This document shows positions 1 through 4,666 of a stretch of DNA of 5,192 nucleotides, piece by piece. The notes beneath the pieces are model-generated. The model saw nothing but the letters and a program-made list of their open reading frames with translations, was not told the DNA's origin and did not search any database. Origin of the DNA: Clostridia bacterium (lineage in GTDB: Bacteria; Bacillota; Clostridia; Christensenellales; Aristaeellaceae). The DNA is taken from NCBI GenBank assembly GCA_017620115.1, contig JAFZRB010000417.1:1-5192 (forward strand). The letters are read 5' to 3'. The translations under genes were made by a program, and so were the position numbers. How positions within the stretch are numbered: position 1 is the first letter of the stretch; each line of letters begins with the position of its first letter.

Positions 1-1249
1 CCATGGCGCCCCAGCTGACGCCCATGGCCTGGGCGATGAAGGCTACGCTGGAGTTGGCCTGCACAATGGCCAGGGCCGCGGAAATGACGATGAACACGAC
101 GATCAGCAGGCGCATAACCAGAAGCTGCTTCTTCTCGTCCATATCCTTGATGACATGGCCCTTGAGGAAGTCGAGCGTCAGCGTCGACGAGGAGGCCAGC
201 ACCAGCGAGGACAGCGTGGACATGGAGGCGCTCAGCACCAGGATGACCACCACGCCGATGAGGATGTCCGGCAGGCCCGAGAGCATCGCGGGCACGACGG
301 CGTCATAGCTGCCGCCGGGCAGGCCGTTTTCAGCGATGGGGATGATGTCCGAGAACAGCCGGCCGAAGCCGCCCAGGAAGTAGCAGCCGCCCGCCACGAT
401 GATGGCGAACACGGTGGAGATGATCGTGCCCTTGCTGATGGCGCCCTCGCTCTTGATGGCATAGAACTTCTGCACCATCTGCGGCAGGCCCCAGGTGCCC
501 AGCGAGGTGAGCAGCACCACGAAGAACAGGCCGAGCGGATCGGGCCCGAAGAACGAGGCGAATACGCCGCTGTAGCCGGGATTGGCGGCGTCGCTGACCT
601 GCGAGAGCCCCTGCAGCGAGCCGATGAAGCCGCCGTTCTGGGAGAGCACCGCCGCGATGACGGCGATGATGCCGCCGATCATGATGATGCCCTGGATGAA
701 ATCGTTGATGGCTGTGGCCATGTAGCCGCCCGCGATGACGTAGATGCCCGTCAGCACGGCCATGGCGATGACGCACACGGTGTAGTCGATGTTGAAGGCC
801 ATGCCGAACAGGCGGCTCAGGCCGTTGTAGAGCGAAGCCGTGTAGGGAATGAGGAATATGAACACGATGGCCGACGCGCCGATCTTGAGGGCGCTGCTGT
901 CAAAGCGCTTTCCGAAGAACTCGGGCATGGTGGCGCTGGAGAGATGCTGGCTCATAAGGCGCGTGCGCCGGCCCAGGATGACCCAGGGAAGCAGCGAGCC
1001 GATAAAGGCGTTGCCAAGGCCGATCCAGGTCGAGGCGATGCCGAAGCGCCAGCCGAACTGACCGGCGTAGCCCACGAAGATGACCGCGGAGAAATAGCTG
1101 GTTCCATAGGCGAAGGCGGTGAGCCACGGGCCGACCGAACGGCCTCCCAGCACGAAGCCGTTTACGTCAGTGGCATGCTTGCGGCAGTACAGCCCGACTC
1201 CCACCATCACAGCGAAGAAACAGACGACCAGCAGGATCTTGAGTAACAT
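1..1249 (-). CDS. Sodium:solute symporter (SSS/PutP-PanF family), C-terminus cut by window edge
   Basis: A frame with no stop runs from the ATG at 1249-1247 to the left edge, giving 416 residues; family members are usually near 500, so the last TM helices are missing. Seen: a hydrophobic first helix (residues 3-20), the family signature GFVLGGRS at 31-38, AINDFIQG at 180-187, GTWGLPQMVQKFYA at 251-264, and LSASMSTLSSLVLASSS at 339-355. In PutP the matching MST segment of TM8 carries the Ser/Thr ligands of the Na2 sodium site, here S344 and T345. From the family, this is an inner-membrane, sodium-driven importer of a small organic solute. Substrate cannot be read from the protein, but the T-box leader upstream argues for an amino acid, best guess tyrosine. 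The start is supported by AAGGGAG at 1266-1260, 10 nt upstream, and by its place just after the leader terminator. Family certain; substrate is inference. Confidence 0.95.
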   Translation of the reverse strand, partial: MLLKILLVVCFFAVMVGVGLYCRKHATDVNGFVLGGRSVGPWLTAFAYGTSYFSAVIFVGYAGQFGWRFGIASTWIGLGNAFIGSLLPWVILGRRTRLMSQHLSSATMPEFFGKRFDSSALKIGASAIVFIFLIPYTASLYNGLSRLFGMAFNIDYTVCVIAMAVLTGIYVIAGGYMATAINDFIQGIIMIGGIIAVIAAVLSQNGGFIGSLQGLSQVSDAANPGYSGVFASFFGPDPLGLFFVVLLTSLGTWGLPQMVQKFYAIKSEGAISKGTIISTVFAIIVAGGCYFLGGFGRLFSDIIPIAENGLPGGSYDAVVPAMLSGLPDILIGVVVILVLSASMSTLSSLVLASSSTLTLDFLKGHVIKDMDEKKQLLVMRLLIVVFIVISAALAIVQANSSVAFIAQAMGVSWGAM

Positions 1250-1279
1250 AGAACAGACGCTCCCTTCTGCGAGGGCATG

Positions 1280-1310
1280 AAAAACGCCCTCAGATTGTGA
1301 TTCTGAGGGC
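1280..1310 (-). terminator. T-box leader (regulated) terminator
   Basis: On the minus strand GCCCTCAGA (1310-1302) pairs perfectly with TCTGAGGGC (1294-1286) around a 7-nt loop, followed by G and five T (1284-1280). It shares CCTCA with the antiterminator, so the two structures are mutually exclusive. It sits 30 nt before the symporter start codon. Confidence 0.95.
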
Positions 1311-1580
1311 GAGACATTCCCGCGATACCACCTCAATTCGCCGCCTCCTCACGAAGGACAGCCTCTCGGAGTACAAGCGAAGCGCGATATACTCCTGCGC
1401 GATGACGGGCGCTTCCGTCGCAGCCTACTGAGCGTTACGCCGTTTGGTGCGCGGCTCGGGAAATGTATTCAGATTCGCCTCATCCGCGGTCTCGCACCGG
1501 CCGGCCGCTCTCTGGAGGATGGCGTGACGAACTTACTTCTTTTCCGTCATTGCCTTTGAAATTGAAAGTTTATTCAATTG
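1280..1580 (-). ncRNA. T-box leader riboswitch upstream of the symporter gene
   Basis: Read on the minus strand, the roughly 300-nt leader has the T-box parts in order. Stem I is closed by TGACGG (1549-1544) with CCGTCA (1408-1403). The AGTA-type specifier-loop motif is followed by the distal AGAGAGCGG (1513-1505) and GGTGCGAG (1498-1491) elements. A specifier region GAATACATTT lies at 1470-1461, and stem III pairs GGAGTA (1395-1390) with TACTCC (1373-1368). The T-box TGGTATCGCGG is at 1330-1320. The antiterminator forms from TGAGG (1335-1331) with CCTCA (1308-1304) around the TGGT bulge, plus GCGGG with CTCGC; it excludes the terminator. The known mechanism is that uncharged tRNA stabilises the antiterminator. 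The specifier is best read as UAC followed by A (1467-1464), i.e. tyrosine; the TGGT bulge would pair with discriminator A73, which tRNA-Tyr has. AAU (Asn) is the other purine-followed choice but fits A73 pairing less well. Class is certain; specificity is tentative. Confidence 0.95.
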
Positions 1581-1586
1581 AGACGT

Positions 1587-1615
1587 ATTTTAGCGCAACA
1601 GAGCTGATTTGTCAA
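1587..1615 (-). promoter_or_regulatory. Promoter of T-box leader and symporter gene
   Basis: TTGACA (1615-1610) and TAAAAT (1592-1587) are separated by exactly 17 nt on the minus strand, placing a transcription start near 1580, about 30 nt before T-box stem I begins. The fit to the housekeeping sigma-factor consensus is very good. Confidence 0.88.
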
Positions 1616-1680
1616 TACCTTTTTCCGAAAAATCTGGCGAAAATATGAGAAAAAGTTCGGGAAATTGAGGATGCCCCGGC

Positions 1681-1710
1681 TTGACTGCGCCGCGCGCCGC
1701 GGGATATAAT
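1681..1710 (+). promoter_or_regulatory. Promoter of dut
   Basis: TTGACT (1681-1686) and a perfect TATAAT (1705-1710) are separated by 18 nt. The spacer is almost purely G and C, an unusual make-up for a spacer. Start of transcription is expected near 1717, giving a leader of about 30 nt. The symporter promoter faces the opposite way 65 bp to the left. Confidence 0.85.
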
Positions 1711-1748
1711 AAACCGTATAAAAAGAAGATACAGAAAGGAAGCTACCC

Positions 1749-2186
1749 ATGATTGTTCGATTCAAAAAACTCAGGCCGAACGCGCAGGCGCCCGTTTACT
1801 CGTCTGAAGGCGCGGCGGGCGCGGATCTGCGCGTGTGCCTGGACGCGCCGGTCACCATCCAGCCGGGCGAGACGAAGATGCTGCCGCTGGGGCTGGCGAT
1901 CGAGATCCCGGAGGGCTATGTGGGCCTGGCTTATGCGCGGAGCGGCCTGGCCTCGAAGCGCGGCATTGCGCCGGCCAACAAGGTGGGCGTGATCGATTCG
2001 GATTTCCGCGGCGAGATGATGGCCGCTCTGCACAACCACGGCAGCGAGCCGCAGCAGATCGAACCGGGCGAGCGCGTGCTGCAGCTGGTGATCGCGCCGT
2101 GCGTCCAGGCCTCGTTCAGCGAAGCCGAGACGCTGAGCGAAACGGGGCGGGGCCAGGGCGGCTGGGGTTCGACGGGCCGTCAGTGA
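1749..2186 (+). CDS. dut: dUTP diphosphatase (dUTPase), trimeric type
   Basis: A 145-residue protein, the normal size of trimeric dUTPases. It splits dUTP to dUMP and pyrophosphate in the cytoplasm, keeping uracil out of DNA and feeding dTMP synthesis. All five family motifs are present in order: GAAGADL (21-27), ARSGLASKRG (63-72), GVIDSDFRGE (80-89) with the expected catalytic Asp83, GERVLQLVI (107-115), and the C-terminal RGQGGWGSTG (134-143) that closes over the nucleotide. Two changes stand out: Ala instead of the usual Gly at the start of motif 2 and Trp139 where Phe usually stacks on the base; both are mild and the enzyme should be active. The start is supported by AGGAAG (1737-1742), 6 nt before the ATG. 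It is monocistronic, with its own promoter, and the next gene is convergent. Confidence 0.97.
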   Translation: MIVRFKKLRPNAQAPVYSSEGAAGADLRVCLDAPVTIQPGETKMLPLGLAIEIPEGYVGLAYARSGLASKRGIAPANKVGVIDSDFRGEMMAALHNHGSEPQQIEPGERVLQLVIAPCVQASFSEAETLSETGRGQGGWGSTGRQ

Positions 2187-2188
2187 GG

Positions 2189-2214
2189 AAAAAGAGCCGC
2201 GAAAAGCGGCTCTT
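2189..2214 (-). terminator. Intrinsic terminator between convergent dut and reductase genes
   Basis: AAGAGCCGC (2192-2200) and GCGGCTCTT (2206-2214) form a perfect 9-bp stem with a 5-nt loop. Read on the minus strand the hairpin runs into five T (2193-2189), so it is a good terminator for the reductase transcript, about 130 nt past its stop. On the plus strand it begins 6 nt after the dut stop, but only TT follows, so termination of dut here is plausible yet weaker. Confidence 0.8.
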
Positions 2215-2343
2215 AGGGGACAGACAGGCGCAGATGAAAGACGGAATGGGGAAGAGGGGAGAACACCCACGCCAGCCTGTATTCATTATTATACAGTATG
2301 TCCGATTGGGTTTTGCGGCTAAAGTGTGGATATCCACGTACAA

Positions 2344-3303
2344 TTATGTAAATTGTTCATTGCGTCCGGTTTCGAGGTAGTCGATCTGCGCGGGCGTGAG
2401 GTGAAAGTTCAGCGCGTCGAAGGACTCCTCGAGCTGCCCGACGCTTGAGAAGCCGCTGAGCGGGATGCATTTGGCCTTGTTGTCGCGCGTGTAAGCGACG
2501 CAGATAGCCGCGGGCGAACGCCCCAGTGCCTTTGCGAGCCTGTCGAGCCGCGCGGCGCGCCGGCGGTTTTCCGGAATCCGGTCATAATAGCGGATGTCGC
2601 CCTCACGCAGCGGCTCGCCCGCAATGACGCGCTTGAAATAGCCGCGGCCCTGCGGCCCATAGCCCATGATCGGGAACTGCGATTCCACGTACCAGCCGAA
2701 CTCCACGTCGCTCATGGGCACATGGGTCACATCCTTCGTCTGCGCGGCGGTGGTGACGGCCAGCGAGAAGTGGATCTGGCAGAGCGAGAAGGGCGTAAGA
2801 CCGTTCTGTGCGGCGAATTCGTTGGCCTCGATGATGCGGCCGATCGTCCAGTTCGAGCAGCCAACGGCGCGCGCCTTGCCCGCCTTCACGAGCCTGTCGA
2901 GCGTGATCATGATATCGGCGACCGGCAGGCGCGGGTTGTCGCGGTGCAGCAGGTGCAGATCGGTGTGATCCGTGCCGATGGCTCTGAGCGATTCTTCGAG
3001 ATCGGATTCGATCTCCGCGGGCGAGAGGCGGGAAATATGCATGGCGTTGGAATCGGCGGGGAAGCAGCCCTTGGTGACGATGATCACCTGGTCGCGCAGG
3101 CCACGGGAGCGGAGCCAGCGGCCCAGCGCTTCGTCGGATTGGCCGTCGGCGTATTTGCGGGCCGTGTCGAAGCAGTTGCCGCCCAATTCGATATAGCGAT
3201 CCATGATGGCAAAGACAGTCCTGTCGTTTTCGGCAGGGCCGCGCTTACCGGAGCCCAGCGCCAGTTCGCTCAGCTTCAGCCCGGCCACGTTGATTCTTTC
3301 CAT
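2344..3303 (-). CDS. Aldo/keto reductase family oxidoreductase
   Basis: A 319-residue single-domain protein, a usual size for this (alpha/beta)8-barrel family, which reduces aldehydes or ketones with NAD(P)H in the cytoplasm. The catalytic tetrad is visible: Asp46 and Tyr51 in FDTARKYADGQSDEALG (45-61), Lys78 in VTKGC (76-80) and His120 in DLHLLHRDNP (115-124). GCSNW (148-152) follows the usual barrel strand, MGYGPQGRG (213-221) matches the cofactor-side segment, and IPLSGFSSVGQLEES (280-294) corresponds to the C-terminal cofactor-phosphate-binding region. No substrate can be named; the sequence is closest in feel to the broad, soluble bacterial oxidoreductases annotated as aldo/keto reductases. 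The start is supported by GAAAGGGTG (3319-3311 region), about 8 nt upstream. It is transcribed alone, divergent from the acetyltransferase and convergent with dut. Confidence 0.95.
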   Translation of the reverse strand: MERINVAGLKLSELALGSGKRGPAENDRTVFAIMDRYIELGGNCFDTARKYADGQSDEALGRWLRSRGLRDQVIIVTKGCFPADSNAMHISRLSPAEIESDLEESLRAIGTDHTDLHLLHRDNPRLPVADIMITLDRLVKAGKARAVGCSNWTIGRIIEANEFAAQNGLTPFSLCQIHFSLAVTTAAQTKDVTHVPMSDVEFGWYVESQFPIMGYGPQGRGYFKRVIAGEPLREGDIRYYDRIPENRRRAARLDRLAKALGRSPAAICVAYTRDNKAKCIPLSGFSSVGQLEESFDALNFHLTPAQIDYLETGRNEQFT

Positions 3304-3335
3304 GGGACGTCACCCTTTCATTGGTTATCACGACC

Positions 3336-3364
3336 ATTTTACAATAGACCGCGGCTCATGTCAA
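3336..3364 (-). promoter_or_regulatory. Promoter of the aldo/keto reductase gene
   Basis: On the minus strand TTGACA (3364-3359) and TAAAAT (3341-3336) are 17 nt apart, predicting a start near 3329 and a leader of roughly 26 nt that holds the ribosome binding site. Near-consensus, so probably well expressed unless repressed. Confidence 0.85.
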
Positions 3365-3386
3365 TTTCTGCGCGGGCAGGAAAAGC

Positions 3387-3415
3387 TTGCGGCGAAAGGT
3401 GCAATGTGCTAAAAT
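3387..3415 (+). promoter_or_regulatory. Promoter of the acetyltransferase gene (extended -10)
   Basis: TTGCGG (3387-3392) and TAAAAT (3410-3415) are separated by 17 nt; TG at 3407-3408 makes an extended -10, which can offset the weaker -35. Its -35 lies only 22 bp from the -35 of the divergent reductase promoter. Confidence 0.7.
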
Positions 3416-3447
3416 AGCTGCATAAGATTCATACGGAGGGAACGGGT

Positions 3448-3993
3448 ATGGACAAGCTGACCGGGCGGCGCATCGTGCTGCGCGAATTCCGCCAAGAGGA
3501 TATTTCGGGCATACGCAGCTGGGTGAATGACGCCGAAACCACGCGCTTTATGGGCAGCGCCTTCATGAAGCCCCAGCCGTGGGAGCAGACGGAAAGCTAC
3601 CTCTCGAATATTCTGAATGGCAGCGCCGGCGGCGTGAACCTGGTCATCGCAGACCGGGAGAAGAAGCGCTATCTGGGCCAGTGCGCGCTTTCCATGATCG
3701 ATCAGACCGCACGTCACGCGGAGTTGGCCGTGGTGCTCGCGCCTGACAGCGCGGGGCTCGGCTACGGCGTGGAGGCCATCGAATTGCTGCTCGGCTTCGC
3801 CTTCCAGGAAATGAATCTGAATCGCGTGTACCTGCGTGTTTACGCTGCCAATGAGCGCGCAATCCGCTGCTACGAGAAGTGCGGCTTTCGGCTGGAAGGT
3901 CGCCTGCGGGATCACGCGTTCAGGGACGGGCGCTACGAGGATGTCTTGGAGATGGGCATCCTGAGACGGGAGTTCGAGACGTCGCGCGAGTGA
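3448..3993 (+). CDS. GNAT family N-acetyltransferase, RimJ/RimL-like
   Basis: A 181-residue single GNAT domain of the size usual for the RimJ/RimL group, which moves an acetyl group from acetyl-CoA to an amino group on a protein, amino acid, polyamine or drug. Seen: the opening TGRRIVLREFRQEDI (5-19) typical of the group, the acetyl-CoA pyrophosphate loop GLGYGVEAI (103-111), and LNRVYLRVYAANERAIRCYEKCGF (two pieces, 124-137 and 138-147) with Asn135 and the probable general-acid Tyr142. A closing GRLRDHAFRDGRYEDVLEMG (151-170) is also characteristic. The Gln/Arg normally three residues before the first loop glycine is Asp100 here, a modest deviation. GGAGGG (3435-3440) lies 7 nt before the ATG and fixes the start. 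The gene is alone on its transcript. Substrate is unknown; polyamine, ribosomal protein or small-molecule targets are all possible. Confidence 0.93.
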   Translation: MDKLTGRRIVLREFRQEDISGIRSWVNDAETTRFMGSAFMKPQPWEQTESYLSNILNGSAGGVNLVIADREKKRYLGQCALSMIDQTARHAELAVVLAPDSAGLGYGVEAIELLLGFAFQEMNLNRVYLRVYAANERAIRCYEKCGFRLEGRLRDHAFRDGRYEDVLEMGILRREFETSRE

Positions 3994-4025
3994 GGCCCTT
4001 TTTGCAAGTTTTCAGAAATTAACTC

Positions 4026-4054
4026 TTGACAAGGCGGGAAACGTATGGTATTAT
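4026..4054 (+). promoter_or_regulatory. Strong promoter of the tRNA-Val transcription unit
   Basis: TTGACA (4026-4031) and TATTAT (4049-4054) are separated by 17 nt, with AT-rich sequence after the -10 and an expected start near 4061. No gene other than the tRNA lies before the terminator at 4379, so this promoter most likely drives it, with an oddly long leader of about 240 nt. Confidence 0.85.
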
Positions 4055-4095
4055 ATATCTCGTTCCGGAAACGGACAGCCTTGGAAAGTCAATAA

Positions 4096-4120
4096 GGGTG
4101 CATGGCTGAGGTGTTAGTCC
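4096..4120 (+). pseudogene. Decayed copy of the tRNA-Val 5' part
   Basis: These 25 nt match the first 25 nt of the intact tRNA (4302-4326) at 18 positions with no gap, including the block GCATGGCT and the TAG of the D loop. It could be a relic of a tandem tRNA gene or a chance-improved match; the exact copy that follows 49 nt later makes a real relic more likely. The D stem can no longer pair normally. Confidence 0.45.
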
Positions 4121-4139
4121 ATTCTGGGGAGATTACATA

Positions 4140-4195
4140 AACAAGGTCGCATGGCTCAGTTGGTAGTACCAGACGGTACAAACCATCGAATCCTG
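4140..4195 (+). pseudogene. Truncated tRNA-Val copy (5' part exact, remainder lost or decayed)
   Basis: Positions 4140-4166 are identical to 4297-4323, which is the 5-nt lead-in plus tRNA nucleotides 1-22: acceptor 5' strand, D-stem 5' strand and D loop. After 4166 the match stops; a short GTACC/GGTAC hairpin stands where the anticodon arm should be. TCGAATCCTG at 4186-4195 resembles the T-arm TCGAGTCCTG of the intact gene (9 of 10), 13 nt too close. No matching acceptor 3' strand or CCA follows, so it cannot give a normal tRNA. Either a decayed tandem tRNA or a duplicated attachment core. Confidence 0.75.
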
Positions 4196-4199
4196 AATG

Positions 4200-4216
4200 T
4201 AGATGTTGACGGAGTG
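4200..4216 (+). repeat. Dispersed 17-bp repeat, copy 1
   Basis: TAGATGTTGACGGAGTG, lying between the truncated and the intact tRNA copies. Two further near-identical copies lie at 4570-4586 and 4617-4633 in the same orientation. No function recognised. Confidence 0.7.
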
Positions 4217-4259
4217 CTGGTAAGCCGTTATCACTGATGACCAGAAGCCTCAAGCAAAT

Positions 4260-4298
4260 TTCCGGACGTTTTGCGAGAGTTGCCTGAAAAGTTCGGAA
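4260..4298 (+). other. Imperfect hairpin just upstream of the tRNA
   Basis: TTCCGGAC (4260-4267) can pair with GTTCGGAA (4291-4298) with one G-U pair, and TTTT inside can pair with AAAA across a bulged G. It ends 3 nt before the mature tRNA 5' end, in the transcribed leader. It may simply present the precursor to RNase P, but this is inference. Confidence 0.4.
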
Positions 4299-4301
4299 CA
4301 A

Positions 4302-4377
4302 GGTCGCATGGCTCAGTTGGTAGAGCACATCGTTCACATCGATGGGGTCACAGGTTCGAGTCCTGTTGCGACCACCA
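4302..4377 (+). tRNA. tRNA-Val, anticodon CAC
   Basis: A complete 76-nt cloverleaf. Acceptor GGTCGCA (4302-4308) pairs with TGCGACC (4367-4373). D stem is GCTC/GAGC (4311-4314, 4323-4326). Anticodon stem is CATCG/CGATG with loop TTCACAT (4333-4339). T stem is ACAGG/CCTGT with loop TTCGAGT. Discriminator is A73 (4374) and CCA is encoded (4375-4377). Anticodon CAC at 4335-4337 reads GUG, valine; A35, C36 and A73 fit valine identity. All stems are perfectly paired, so it should be functional. Confidence 0.97.
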
Positions 4378-4378
4378 C

Positions 4379-4416
4379 AAACCCTTGAAAACACTACGTT
4401 TTCGAGGGTTTTCTTT
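4379..4416 (+). terminator. Intrinsic terminator of the tRNA-Val unit
   Basis: A 14-bp stem, 4379-4392 with 4398-4411, holds one G-U pair and a 5-nt loop ACTAC. It is followed by TCTTT. It starts 2 nt after the tRNA CCA, ending the unit cleanly. Confidence 0.9.
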
Positions 4417-4569
4417 ATGCTTAAAATGAACACCCCGGGGTCCTTTTCCGGTCGTTACTGGTTTCCTCCCCTGGGCAATTCTCAGCAAAAAGGTGAACAA
4501 TCTTTTGAACACAGCAAAGTTTCATTTTTTCTGTGTTGACGAAATGGGTGTTCATGCTATCCACCAGAT

Positions 4570-4586
4570 TAGATGTTGACGGAATG
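4570..4586 (+). repeat. Dispersed 17-bp repeat, copy 2
   Basis: TAGATGTTGACGGAATG, one mismatch from copy 1. It is followed by a weaker relative, GATGTGCACGGCTTG, at 4594-4608 (12 of 15 against copy 3). Another relative, TGTTGACGAAATG, is at 4534-4546 (12 of 13 against this copy). Together these form a loose cluster of same-direction repeats. Confidence 0.7.
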
Positions 4587-4616
4587 CCCGTTCGATGTGC
4601 ACGGCTTGCCTGCTGT

Positions 4617-4633
4617 TAGATGTGGACGGAGTG
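4617..4633 (+). repeat. Dispersed 17-bp repeat, copy 3
   Basis: TAGATGTGGACGGAGTG, one mismatch from copy 1; shares an extra leading T with copy 2. It lies 33 bp past the 3' end of the TetR-type gene, so it is not at that gene's own promoter. Confidence 0.7.
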
Positions 4634-4666
4634 AATGCAAGAGATTTAAGCATCGGTTATCCGTAC

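Larger units (their letters stand above)
4417..4666. other. Non-coding stretch between tRNA terminator and regulator gene
   Basis: No credible gene on either strand. It holds a 10-bp inverted repeat ATGAACACCC/GGGTGTTCAT (4426-4435 and 4546-4555, spanning 130 bp), a 10-bp palindrome ACCCCGGGGT (4432-4441), a weak AACACAG/CTGTGTT hairpin around 4508-4537, and the repeat cluster 4534-4633. No convincing terminator for the regulator gene is visible on the minus strand. Confidence 0.5.

Noticed and set aside
155..1246. Long plus-strand open frame (363 codons) opposite the symporter gene
   Set aside because: Its product is dominated by Asp, His, Gln, Arg and Ala in low-complexity order, as expected of the antisense of a GC-rich membrane protein gene. 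The minus strand gives a textbook SSS transporter with motifs and a ribosome binding site.
1835..2380. Overlapping plus-strand open frame (181 codons) in another frame of dut
   Set aside because: A shadow of dut with Arg/Gly/Ala-rich composition; dut itself has all five dUTPase motifs in its frame.
2722..3417. Plus-strand open frame (231 codons) opposite the aldo/keto reductase
   Set aside because: No recognisable domain, and the minus strand carries an intact reductase with the full catalytic tetrad.
3409..3915. Minus-strand open frame (168 codons) opposite the acetyltransferase
   Set aside because: Antisense shadow of a clear GNAT gene; no ribosome binding site at its start and no known motif.
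4102..4140. Twelve-residue open frame MAEVLVHSGEIT starting 41 nt after the tRNA promoter start, possible leader peptide
   Set aside because: It overlaps the decayed tRNA copy, has only a poor upstream AAGG, and nothing downstream needs attenuation. Too short to support.
4207..4228. Possible second promoter (TTGACG then TTATCA) within the tRNA leader
   Set aside because: The -35-like word is part of the dispersed repeat and the -10 fit is poor; the promoter at 4026-4054 is far better.
4089..4433. Minus-strand open frame of 114 codons across the tRNA unit, including NRTRTCDPIDVNDVLYQLSH
   Set aside because: This is the antisense reading of the tRNA-Val and its partial copy, a well-known type of false protein call. 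There is no ribosome binding site and the terminator stem lies inside it.
4536..4563. Possible plus-strand promoter TTGACG and TATCCA near the repeat cluster
   Set aside because: Weak -10, 16-nt spacing and no plus-strand gene downstream within the window.
4534..4633. The repeat cluster as a CRISPR array
   Set aside because: Repeat units are short and diverged, start-to-start spacing is about 40, 22 and 25 bp, and no uniform spacers or cas genes are present.
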